Source: Amia ocellicauda
Taxonomy: Eukaryota > Chordata > Actinopteri > Amiiformes > Amiidae
Reading direction: 5' to 3'
Assembly (NCBI RefSeq): GCF_036373705.1
Contig: NC_089867.1
Location: 11,123,001-11,187,000, forward strand
DNA length: 64,000 bases
In this document: piece by piece, positions 1 to 11,700 of the stretch
How positions within the stretch are numbered: position 1 is the first letter of the stretch
Layout: each line of letters starts with the position of its first letter
The notes under the pieces: model-generated
What the model was told of the DNA's origin: nothing
Database searches by the model: none
The model's input: the letters and a program-made list of their open reading frames with translations, nothing else
Translations under genes and position numbers: made by a program

Positions 1-351
1 GCTACTTCCAGCAGGATAATGCACCATGTCACAAAGGTCGAATCATTTCAAATTGGTTTCTTGAACATGACAATGAGTTCACTGTACTAAACTGGCCCCA
101 CAGTCACCAGATCTCAAGCCAATAGAGCATCTTTGGGATGTGGTGGAACGGGAGCTTCGTGCCCTGGATGTGCATCCCACAAATCTCCATCAACTGCAAG
201 ATGCTATCCTATCAATATGGGCCAACATTTCTAAAGAATGCTTTCAGCACCTTGTTGAATCAATGCCACGTAGAATTAAGGCAGTTCTGAAGGCGAAAGG
301 GGGTCAAACACATTATTAGTATGGTGTTCCTAATAATCCTTTAGGTGAGTG
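1..351 (+). mobile_element. Tc1/mariner element, 3' part, cut by window edge
   Basis: This is the 3' part of the same Tc1 family found complete at 16682-17902, here on the plus strand. It begins inside the transposase catalytic domain at the second aspartate (motif QQDNAPCH) and runs to the terminal inverted repeat ending GGTGAGTG at 351, followed by the TA target dinucleotide. Compared with the intact copy it lacks one C in the run near 92-100, which shifts the frame before the NPIE motif, so this copy cannot make a whole transposase. The 5' part lies outside the window. Confidence 0.9.
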
Positions 352-1162
352 TATGTGTGTGTGTGTGTAGTGCGTGTACAGTTATGGGAAAGTGTATATT
401 TATCTTATTTTGCTGCAAATAGTCTCGAGCTAGATTTGTAAAGATATAGAATAGACATAAAGCCAAACCTCTGCTCCCAGCTCATACAGTAACAATTACA
501 ATACATTGACTGGTTATGTTGCATATTTATTTCAGCAGGTATGAACAGGGAGTGTTTGCATGTTTGATAACGGGTAAGATCGTGTGTGTTTGATGAATGC
601 CCGTGTTTGTCTGTAGTCTGGATCAAGAGTGCCCTCTGCTGCTTTCACCTGGAATCGCATCCGAAAGCAGCTCAGTCCCTGAAATCAGCCTGATGGCGAT
701 CAGTTATCGGACATGACAAGTTCAGAATGAAAGATCAGAGCCGCTGTAGAACCGAGACAGATTCACAGACGGATGCTAAAGTGCCTGGGCCGCCTTTCCA
801 TGACTTCAGCTCCTCTCTTCTGCTCTAAGGAAGGGATTGGAGAATGAGTTCTGACAGTGAATAATTCCCCGTCACAGCAGTTGATACTCCACATACCAGC
901 GATTTATCCACTGTGTGTTGAAGTTGGAAGTGGAGTGTGCTTTGGTTTGTGTCACTGATTAACCTATTACCTGCTGCTCAGTAGGAAGTCACTAGGTATT
1001 AAGCTGCTGAACAGAGACCAATAAAATGCTCTAGGGAGACGCCCCCCTACATCTTATGGAGTGCACTACAGCAGGCTTGCAATGGAGTGAGGGATGTAGG
1101 CTTGTATTCATTGTCATCGTCTGTACGTGCGACAGTCTGAACTCTTTTCCTTTCTCCCTCAG
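352..1162. other. Intronic sequence of znrf2, no recognised feature
   Basis: This sequence lies between the Tc1 fragment and the penultimate znrf2 exon. Short open frames are present on both strands, but none resembles the upstream zinc-finger exon of ZNRF proteins and none has convincing splice sites. It is most simply intron. Confidence 0.5.
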
Positions 1163-1541
1163 AGGACGTCCTGACGAAAGATGCCGGGGAGTGTGCAATC
1201 TGCCTTGAGGAGCTGGTGCAGGGAGACACCATTGCCCGCTTGCCATGTCTGTGCATCTACCACAAAGGGTGAGGACCCGAGACGCTGTCGTACTCCGCGG
1301 TCATCAGCCTTGGCCCTGTCACATGACCCGACACATGAGCTACAGGGGAGGGGGGTAATTTACAATGCCAATCGAATACAACAGGGGCAAATGTGTGTAG
1401 AACCTATTAGTTCACGAAGACCTGATCTGACATCGCCACTTCCAGATTGACTGTGTTAAGGTTTGTTCCGTCTTCTCTTGCAGCTGTATAGACGAATGGT
1501 TTGAGGTGAACAGATCGTGTCCGGAGCATCCTTCAGATTAA
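1163..1541 (+). CDS. znrf2: znrf2, last two coding exons (E3 ubiquitin ligase, RING finger)
   Basis: ZNRF2 is a membrane-associated E3 ubiquitin ligase of the ZNRF family, N-myristoylated at its N-terminus in known members. Exons seen here are 1163-1268 (after CCCTCAG, ending AAAGG/GTGAGG) and 1484-1541 (after TTGCAG, ending in TAA). They encode the C-terminal RING domain: motifs ECAICLEEL, LPCLCIYHKGC and NRSCPEHPSD hold the C-x2-C, C-x-H-x2-C and C-x2-C zinc ligands. HKGCIDEW and the ending HPSD fit ZNRF2 better than ZNRF1. Upstream exons (N-terminal region and first zinc finger) lie to the left of the window. It is the left neighbour of the NOD1 genes and convergent with them, as in human 7p14. 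Confidence 0.93.
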
Positions 1542-4500
1542 ACAACTTTTATTCCTTTTTTGCACAGGTAATTCCATAGTATTACTATTGATATATTGTA
1601 ATAAACCATGACTAGCTCTAGTGAAAAGATTTGTATTTGTTTGTAATATTGTGAATTTTATAGTTTTGTAACAGTCCTGGCCTCTCTGATGTCTTGAGGT
1701 ATGGTTTAAGTGGTACAATACTGGTCAGAAAAGAAATGGTTATATATAACTGAAAATAAGTTGACTTCTTCATTGTCATTTAGGTTTCTTACTTCCCTCT
1801 TATGCAAAGAGGTGCATCCCCAATACCAACTGACTGCAGAATGAATTGTTCCAATGCCATTGATGATGGTGAAGAGATGGCAGCGTCGTGGCCAAGGTCT
1901 GTCTCTGTGTCTGTCCCGTTCCCAGTGACTCTGAGAAACCCTCCTCGTCGCCACAGCACTGTGGTGTGCCAAAACATATTAAATCAACCTTCAGGGAATA
2001 TTGTATGTATATTTATGCATTTGTTTGCACACAGTCTTTATAAAGGTTTAATTAAACACACAAACGTTTCCACAGATGCACACGCACATTTCGAATGTAA
2101 CTATTGCAGTCTCTCACTTTGTTGTTTTTTTGGGTTATTTTTTTTTCCCTGGATTTGTTTCATCTTTGCTTTGTTTGTGTTGTTGTTATATCCTCCTCCG
2201 TACCACTCTTGTGTTCTCACTGGTCAAAGTCATTTCTGATTGGTGTCGAATGGAGCTGCCTCCGTTTAGTGCGACTGCTGGCCAGCGATCTCTTTGCAAG
2301 ACACCGCTGACAATAAATGAGCCATCCTTGCAGCACATCAGCCGTGGCACGTGGACTCGGTCACGTCCGCACTCTGATGAGTGATGTGAAAGTGCTTGGA
2401 AGAGATTCCACTGGGTTTTCTCTGTCCTGACATTTCCAAGGGCACGTTCTCCTGGAGGAGGTGGTGGATGCCTCCTAACTTTGATGCGTTGTTCTTAAAA
2501 GGCAGATCCAAATCCTCTACTTTGCTGGACTCATGCTGTAACTGGCTGATTGTACATCAAGGACTTCTCTTCAATTAGAAGCTACTCAGTGCCTTCACAG
2601 TCAGACTGAAACAGGGTGCCGACACAGAAGCGAGAGGAGGCTGAAACACCTCACTCCCCCACCTACGCTTATGCTTCAGAGCGAGGTGCGTTGGAGAGTC
2701 GGGTCCTGTGTGCCACGCTGGAAACCATGAATGTGTCTGCACAGCGAGCGTCAATCTTCAAGCAACCTGAGCCAAACCCTACAGGTAACTAGACTGCAGT
2801 ACTGAGAGAAACAGGCACGACTTTGGCTGTTATTGCTTTGGGACTTGAGTGACTTGAGCTGAATTAGCAGAGAAGACCGATGCTCCCTGTAGGTGTCCTT
2901 GGAGACACTGGCAACATCAGTTTAGGACATGAAGCAAGACTGATCCTAAACTAAATCCAGGGCTAGGAGTGTACATACTTTAGCCTCTGCAGTGCTCATC
3001 ACACCATTATTTTATTAATTATTATTTTTCTAGAATTGCCTATTGAGCGAATTTTACATAAGACAAAGGAGAATTACTCCTTTAAATCCATCAGCCTGTG
3101 CTCGAGAGTTTTGTTTTTATGCACACGCTGTTAAATCATAGAGTAGATCACGCTCCGCTTTGCTAAAAGACAACATTATTAATTTAAATTCCAACGTGTC
3201 CGTTAGGATCTTGTTAAGAAACCGGGCATGCTCAATTCAATCACTGTGGATGCGCCTGCCTCAGTTCAATCGCTCAGAGACCATATCAAATTCTCACCTC
3301 CTTAGAACAGCTTTGAGAAATGAGTGCAGAGTGGTGGGGCATCTTCAATGACAATGTACTGGACTAAAGTCTGGTTCCGTCCTTGCCTTGGACAGCAATT
3401 CAAATCGTGTTCCTTTCATATTCACCAAAATAAAGAAAAAGCTGGTGCTTGTTATTGAAGTAACACACCCAGGGACACACACTGTGGGCTTGAGCAGTCA
3501 AAATCATGTTAAATTTAATATTATTTACACGTAGCATTGTATATCATTTAGCATTAAGAAAAATTGAGATTTCTTTCTCTTAATGGTTTTAGCCTTAAAA
3601 GGGAGAGTTCACAGTCCTACTGTTGACTATTGCATAGCTTGGTTATTGTACAAGCATATATAAAGGTTGTTGTCTCTCATTTAAACTCTTGTACTGTGCA
3701 AAACCTTAAGAGAAGTAAAATAATACCCAGGCTTGATTTTAGAGACACAATAATTTCCACTGACTGCTCAGAGTATGCAAACGTGAAGGCTACATTCAAC
3801 TTTCCCTTCAATCCCCGCTGCACAGATCTCTGAAGATTTGAATTCAGCCCAAGGCTACACAACTGTCCTAGTGTTCAAGATTATAAAGGTGTATTAACCC
3901 AATGGCTATTTAAACTGGATTTAAATTTAAAACCAGTTAGAGATATACCCAAATAAAAGTTAATGATGCTCAGGGCTCAGTGAATGTCGCTGATGTAATG
4001 TTTTAAAAGGATTTTAGATACAGGTTTTGTGCTTCATGAACTACCAAAGTAAACGGTTTATTTCTTCTCCCCATTATTCACAGTAGCCAGGCTTCTAGAT
4101 TCTTGTTCATGTGGAGCCACAATGATTGAACAGAACAAGCAAACAAAATCGCATTGCACAAAAAATGTAATGGCCAAAACAGATCTGATTAAAAATACAA
4201 TACAACTAAAAGATGTAGGTTTTTTGTTTTGTTTTTTGAGAGAGCAGGTTATCAGACAAAGATGGTAGGTCAATTCTTGTTGCATTGCATGCTGGGACAT
4301 CATCCTGTTTTCTCTACCCTTTATCAATGTGATTGACTGAGGTGCCCTGGTTGAAAAGAGCTCCTCAACACTTCTGTCTTATGTGGGGAAGCTAACGGCA
4401 GTTGTAAACCCAGGTAAAGACAAAGGTCACATTCAACTGCCTGTGAAGCTAAAGCCTAATTTGGTTTGGACATTTAGTTCCTAAACAAAATTACCCCACC

Positions 4501-5735
4501 TCCCTACAGTTAGCCCAAATCAAATCGGAGGAGTGCAATGTCTGTTCCAAAAGACCATTTAGTTCAGAATAAATGAACGATTGATCTCCTTCCCATTTTG
4601 CTATGAAGTATCAGTGAAAGATAATTATTATACCATTTAGTACTGGACCTGAGAACTGACTGGAAGCATCACAGAAATTAGCCCTCTGTACGTTAAGATT
4701 TAGTTTTGCTTTATTCAAAAGCAGACTATCAGATAAACACTTTGGTTAGACTTCATCAAGGTGAAGAGGATTGTGTAAATTAACAGTAATGCCAGTAAAT
4801 GTGTATTTTTCTTTAATGTTGTATATGCTCATTGTTTGTAAATATGATTTGCTGCTTGTGCTGAAATTTGCCAGATCTGAGCCCACATGAATACAGTTTG
4901 TGAAAGGCGAGGCTCCTATAGAAGAGGGGTCACCCAACACACTAAAATAAATAACGCACAGCAAAGTAACTGTAGTGAGAGAGAACTCATCATAGTATGA
5001 AATCCTGTGTCTAATTATGTATGAAAGGTAATGTAGCAAACCTAATGTCTTTGATGGAAAATAAAAATGGCAACTGAATGTTGGTCACCCCCCAAAAAAA
5101 AAGTCTTCCTCTTATCACAGGAGCAGAGGTGTTGCAGCTGTTACAGAACAGCTAACGTGAAATAAACTTTGTACATTTTGTAATTTAAAGGAAATTGTAA
5201 TTGGTTGTGATAGTCTCTGGTGATGCTGCGCTGAGGTACTTTGACAAGCTGATAGTACACAACTAGGAGATCATGAAATATTTTTTTAATGATTTAGGGT
5301 GTCTGTGTTATAACATTCCATTTATGTAAAATATGTACAGATATATGAAATTAAAAAAACAATCTTTTAAAGCACATTTCGGAGTTGTTTTTTATTTGCA
5401 AATGTATATATTTGTGCAATAACCTTGCTTTTCACATCTTTGCTTTGCCTTTCAGCTTCCTCTGTGTAATCCAAGTTTTGTTTGATATAAAAAAGACCAA
5501 TGTGATCAGCAGAGCAAATCTGGGTTCCATTTTTCAGTAAGTACTGGGGTCATTACATGCAACAGTGTGTTTAAAATAGAAGCAGGACTGCACCAGGATC
5601 AGAGCATGATTTCCGTCAATCTTTGCAATGTATAACACGATTGCGCTCTCTTTCCATCACTGTCCAAAGAAATGTCACTTACAGGAGGCCAGTGCTGGAG
5701 GGAAACAGTCAGATCCCACTGAGGTGATGTGCTGG
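1542..5735. other. znrf2 3' UTR and intergenic spacer to the NOD1-like gene
   Basis: About 4.2 kb without a recognised exon. Plus-strand AATAAA hexamers at about 2313 and at 5161-5166 are candidate znrf2 poly(A) signals; the latter is followed by a GT-rich stretch and would give a 3' UTR of about 3.6 kb. On the minus strand an AATAAA at 5391-5396 lies about 340 bases past the NOD1-like stop. The two convergent genes may therefore end within roughly 250 bases of each other. Open frames around 1802-2384 look like chance frames. Confidence 0.45.
5391..5396 (-). terminator. Candidate poly(A) signal of the NOD1-like gene
   Basis: AATAAA on the minus strand, about 340 bases downstream of the stop codon at 5736-5738. 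No transcript evidence is available. Confidence 0.4.
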
Positions 5736-8700
5736 TCAGTGTGGGATTATCCTTTTATCTTCCAGGAGTGAGATCTCTTCTTTAGAGAAGCTGTTCCCCT
5801 TTACGCTTAAACGACAAATGAATGATGCGTCAATAGTACACATTGTAAGAGACCTGTCCATTATGATTACAGGGTTGTGGTGTGGTTTTATAAACCCTAC
5901 CAAAATTTTACAGTGAGGTGTCTTAATAATACAAAATATTATATTCTACTTAGACCCCTGTTTCAAATTAAGATGTAGTTCAGAAGCTGCAAGATTATAA
6001 CTGGACTGGAGAAAAGACCAATATGTGCCACCAATAAGAAAATGGAGTGTGTCCGTGATAAACGTCTGGGAAAATAAGTTCTGTTATTTGCTGTCCTTCA
6101 GTACTGGCTCATGTGGCTGTTATAAAAAATCGCATCTGTCCCGGGCCTGTCCTTACCAGATCTCTCTAATGGTGGAGTTGCCTTTGAGAGCCCTCTCTAA
6201 GCAGGAGACGCCTTGCCAGCTGATCCTGTTCTTGACTAACCTGCCAAAAGAGCAGAGGAAAGCCAGTGAATCAATAGGAGTCACTTGTCTCTACAATCTG
6301 CTTGTTATATGCCTTTGAAGATGCATGGTACTGCAATCAATAGGCAATTTCACACGCACTGTTTTTAATCATGCGAGGCACAGCAGTGTGTTAAAAAAAA
6401 GCCATTAATTCAAAGCCCCTTTCCCATTTTAAATAATTTCATGTTTCTGCACAGTAGACCATTTCTCCCATGCTGCAGCAGGACCTCATTTCCACCCGTC
6501 CCTTAACTGCCCAATTAATCATTGCAGTTCCAAAGCTGGCCGCAAAAACGTTATGTCATGAGATGGACTGTAAGAGTCTGTGTGTAGGAGTCCTTCCCTT
6601 GTGGAACGTTAAGTCTTTAAAACGAGGCCCAGTAGCACAGCATTAAGGCACAAAACATAGTTTGGGTTTTTTGGTCTCGGGTGTAATTGGAAGGCCAGGT
6701 CCTTACCACAGAGACTCTAACGTTTTGTTCACTTTGAGCATCTCCGCCAGACTCTCTGCTGCCTCGTCCTCCAACTGGTTTTCCACCAACCTGTTAGAGA
6801 CGGGAGACAGTAGGATGAGAGGATATGGATCCACTGCGGTCTGAATCAATAATTCCAACAGTGAGAGACCTGTATCTAGATAAGCAATGGGGTTTGGTTT
6901 TCTATCCATCTTTTCCATATCTAGCACTAACATGCAGCATGTAAAATGCCTTTATGTCATGACTATCATTTGAGGACCTGTGACACAAACTACTGCTATA
7001 GTATCACTAATTTTCCATTTGCTTTCAGTTTGTCACTCTAGCAAACAATCATTAAAGCCTAATCACCTAATCAGCCTAATGTAAACAGGTTTAGCCCTTT
7101 TACTTGTTAGCGTTTCATCAATAACCAGTTAAACCTGCTACTGTCAGAAGAGCATGTTTTAAAACTATCTACACAAGTTTTTCAAACGCTCCTTTATGAA
7201 CAAACAGTAACTATATTTAGAAAAAAATCATAATAGTAATCATATTGAAATACATAATCTTTCTGTTGTCTAGTTAAACTATTCTAGTCACACATTCCAA
7301 TATCAGAACAATGTTTCTGGGGTTTTCTGCTTTGGCAGTTCAGTCCTCACCAGAATATCTTCAGGCAGGAGTTGTGACAGAGCGCCTCAGCCAGCATCTT
7401 ACAGCCTTGGCTGGAGATCCCATTAGCAGAGAGGCTAAATCAAAAACATGAGCTGACATTATTACACATGCTGATCCACAGCTACTTTAAAAAGCATCAT
7501 ATGTAAAATTATATTTTTATTCATTAGCTCATTTTCAGTTTTGTATCCTTTGTGGATTGGGAGCAATCTGTTTATTAAGCTAATGTGTTGCCAAGATAGT
7601 TGAATTTGGCCATTCTGTACAGGAGGTTTAAGGTAGTTCTAGATTTGCGATTCTGAACATTACGTAGTTATATTGATAATAAATCATGAGTCAGTACTTG
7701 CAGGAGGCGCTGATCCTTCACTAAACAGTTTGATGACCTTAAATTGAACACACTGGCAACGCATGTTCCCTGTATGTAGCCGCACATGGTTTTCACTTCC
7801 CCAAAATCACCCGTCAGCTTCCATCCCTCGCAGGCCGAGTGTGACGAGCCGGCAGCCTGCAGAGAGCTAATCGCAGCCACTGTACCAGACAGAGCGTCTA
7901 ACGCCCTGATCTGCTTAACGAGCGGTTAAATCATTAACGGGCCGGATCCAACAAAGCTGGGCAAAGCAATGGATCTAACAGTGAACTTGAATGCATGTCA
8001 TTGTAATGGCAAAAATATAAGATTACATAAGTGTTAATCTACAATAAAGGCATGTACTATATTAGTTTTAGTTGGTTTTGTTTGCTTTGTCCAGCCTGGT
8101 TTACTTGCAAATCCAAATTTAAAAGATCACGGACTCATGCAGTCCTGGTGATCTGGTGTCACACCCCCTAATCTAAATATCCAGAAGTGTGTGCATTGAA
8201 ATTGAGATGTAAGATCTGCGATTAATTGACAACCCTTCCTTCCTGAGTGTGTGATTGAATCCAATTTGACAGATATATGAGAAGGTAAGTGAGCTGTGTT
8301 TCCTCCTACAATGGAAGCAGGATCGCCCCCGGTTCCTACCTGAGCTCGATTAAACTGGGGTGTCCGCGGAGAGCTTCAGCGAACGCTGCTGCCCCTTCAT
8401 CGCCGATCAGGTTTCCCCACATTCTGTCACGACACAAACAGAAGGATGTGACAGTGTAGACTTACTATTACTGCAACTGGGGAAAAAAAACAAGACTGAA
8501 AAAGTGTATTAAAACCAATAGTATAAAAAAGTCATTTTATTTCTTAAGTGTGCTTACCCAATCTCAGATATACTCTGGCTCCTTTGGATAGCTCTAGCCA
8601 AGGCTATTCCTCCTTTCTCAGTTATCAGATTGACCCCAAATCTGCCAACGATGGAAAACTCATTAGAACCAATGTAAAGCTTGGCCCTCACTACATCTGT

Positions 8701-11700
8701 GCAGGACTCCAGCTGCTTTCCTGCCCAGCACATCCATCACAGCACAGGTAGTTCAGTTAGTCTTCAGGGGTCTACACAGTGTTGTGGTGCAGAAACTGCT
8801 TTTTGTGGATTCAATGAACAAATATTCCCTCTACAAAGACAGTCAATGGCTGGCATTTCAGACACTGCCAACTGTGTGAAAGATGGCTGTGAAAGACTAA
8901 CACGAGACAGAAAAACATGCACATGTTCGCAGGGGGCGGTTATGATGATCACATAAACCAAAATGATACGTTACTTCAGAACAGAAAAATGTGGGCAACT
9001 GTCAATCAAGCTGGCGATGTCCATTGCTCCCACATCACTGATGGAGTTCATGTAGAGCCTGAGCAAGGGAGTTAAACAATAAAAGTGCATGACAAACTCA
9101 TGTTATAGCACTATACTTACAGGATGCAGATTCAAATTCTTTATGATTAAGAATCCTTGTTCAAAAGCGGTCAGTCAGGCTGCTCCAATTAAACAAATAC
9201 AATTTCTACAATAGTCAACATCTACTGGCTACAAATGTATACTGTCAAATTATTTTTTATGAAATGCATATTTAAATCACAATACAAAAACCCAAATGAA
9301 GCTGGCAGACATACGAGCTGAACATGAACTGTGATTCTCTTAATTCGACAATTAAAACACTTACCCCAGGAATTTGATTTGTTTGTATTTCTTCAGTTCT
9401 TCTGTCAAAATGTGCACCCCAGTGTCTGTAATCTGATTGACACTTAACCTAGGTCATACAAATTATAACAGTTCATTAATCTAACATTTGGACTATAATT
9501 TCCCATGGTCAACATTTTTAGATTTTTGGGAAGTAGAATGTGAAAAAGAAACACAAAAGTTCAAAGCAGCTGGAACCTCCTGTGTGTGCAGAATATGATA
9601 AAATAAAAACAGCAGCTTTACTGTACTGATTTGTATTTAAAATGTATGAAAATATCAATTTTACATGTTTGACCAGATAATAGGGAATATTACCTCAGTA
9701 CTTCAAGGGAACTGAAGCATGGCAGCAGCTCCTGAACCCCATAGTCTGTAATGTTGTTGTTGTCCAGCTCCAGGCGGGACAGAGTCCTGATGTGCTGCAG
9801 CACATTCATGAGGACGCTGCAGTCAGCAGAGTACAGATTGCAGTACGTCAGCTTCAGGTTTTCAGCTCTGAAACCTTTTGCCACAAGTTCAGACAGATCT
9901 TTGTTCTGGCTCTCAAATACACATCTCAGCATCCACAGGAAATTGGGCACACTATGGGGATTCCACAGTTTCTTCTGACTCTTCAAATCATCCTGAATAC
10001 TTCTCTTGAGGTACTTTAAGACTTTTCTCTGTTTCTTCTTCAGGCACGTGGACGTCAAAGTCTGCAACAGGCCAACCCGTTTCTCAGATAGCAAGCCACA
10101 AAGGAACAGCCTTGTGAACTGCAGGTGCTCGCTGACTCCCCCTGCTGGCTTTTCTTTAAATGGCACACATTTGCTGGTGGCTTCTCCGATTTTCCCCGTT
10201 CTCAAAAACACCACGAGTTGGTCGCAGTGGACCTCCTTGTCTATCACCAGTGACAGAGCCGTGAGAAAAGACTGAAGGGTCAAGTGAAGGAACTCGAAGG
10301 TGGACTGGCTGCCGCACCCGTCGTAATGCCCTAAAGGACGCAGGAAGCCCATGGCGGCATCTTCATCTGAGATGTCCATGGCCTCGAGAGCTTCCTGGGT
10401 AAAGATGTACCTGCCCTCCAGCATGTACTCACGAGCTAGTTTAGCCAAACAGACCAACGCCTTCTGTCCCGAGACAAGAACGTCTACTTGTCCCCTTACC
10501 TTGACTTCAGATGCTTTGGATGTGCGATTCAGGAAGACCTCCACCATGCGCAGGAAGATGTCCGTCAGCCTCATTTGAGAACTGGGCATCTGTGAAGAAA
10601 TGGGAGCCATCTTGACATTCTGGAAGCACTTGAATATAATCCAGCAGAACAAGGGAATGGAGCACAAACTACTGAGGCTGGGATTGGCTTCCAGTTGGTT
10701 CATCATTGACCTCCTCTGATCTTCCTCCTTGAAGACCTTCTTCAGGTAGTCCAGGACATTCTTCTGGGTGAAGCCCTTCATCACCATGTTCTTCCGGATG
10801 GTTCTCTTCTGGATCACTGTGCCTGTTCTTGCAGTGAGGATTTTCCTGGATCCTCTGAGCAGCTTTCCATGCATCAGGCTGAGCAGCAGGGCCAGAGGTT
10901 GAGCAGGTTCAGAGGCACACAAGCATTCAGGCCCGACCTCCACCTCCACATGAGAGCTCACTTCATCGAAGCCATCAAAACTCAGCAGCACCGTTGCAGG
11001 GTTCTCCAAGATGTAGTCGAACACCTTGTCCGCATCTCTTTCAGGACAACAGCCATACCTGAAGAGAAGATCTTGCAGAGAGATGGGCTGGTTTTCCATG
11101 CAGCTGAGTGTCCGGCATTTAAACATGAAGAAGAACTTGATGTCTGGAAGCAGCTCCCCTTTCACCCAGAGGTTCTGCAGCTTCTGAAGTAAGATGGTCT
11201 TCCCTGTGCCAGCATCTCCTGTGATCAGGGTCACCTCAGCCTCAGCATTAATCACTGCCCTGTTGTTGAACAGGTCATCAAAGCCACGCTGGCACACCAG
11301 AATGCTATTATCCTTGTCCAGGAGCTCCATGATGGATTCTGTGTAAATCTCATCCAGGAGCATCTCTTCACGTTGAACGTATGTGTCAATGAAGGCTGTG
11401 CTCTGCCCGAGCTCCTGTCTCAGCTTCATACTGTACGATGAGGCTGAATAGAGAACAGAAACATGATTCGTTACACTAAGAAATAACACGTGTGTGCCGT
11501 GTGGTGGGTTGATGGTTTCATTACCTATTATTATTATGTTATTACATTTTATTAACTTCCATTAAAAAAAAAAATCAGGTTACTACATCAGTTTGAAGAA
11601 AGTAGTCTGTGTAGCTCCTAAGCCATGTTGAACCTTTAGCACTGTTTTTTTGTTCATGTTTGATCCAATCATTGTGAAGACACTCATATCAAAGACCAAG

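Noticed and set aside
1802-2384. 145- and 102-codon overlapping frames downstream of znrf2
   Set aside because: Two frames open over the same bases, with T-rich hydrophobic stretches from homopolymer runs; treated as 3' UTR/intergenic.
7668-7880. 70-codon minus-strand frame within the NOD1-like LRR region
   Set aside because: Does not show the 28-residue LRR pattern, lacks 84-nt exon borders, and the LRR series is complete without it.
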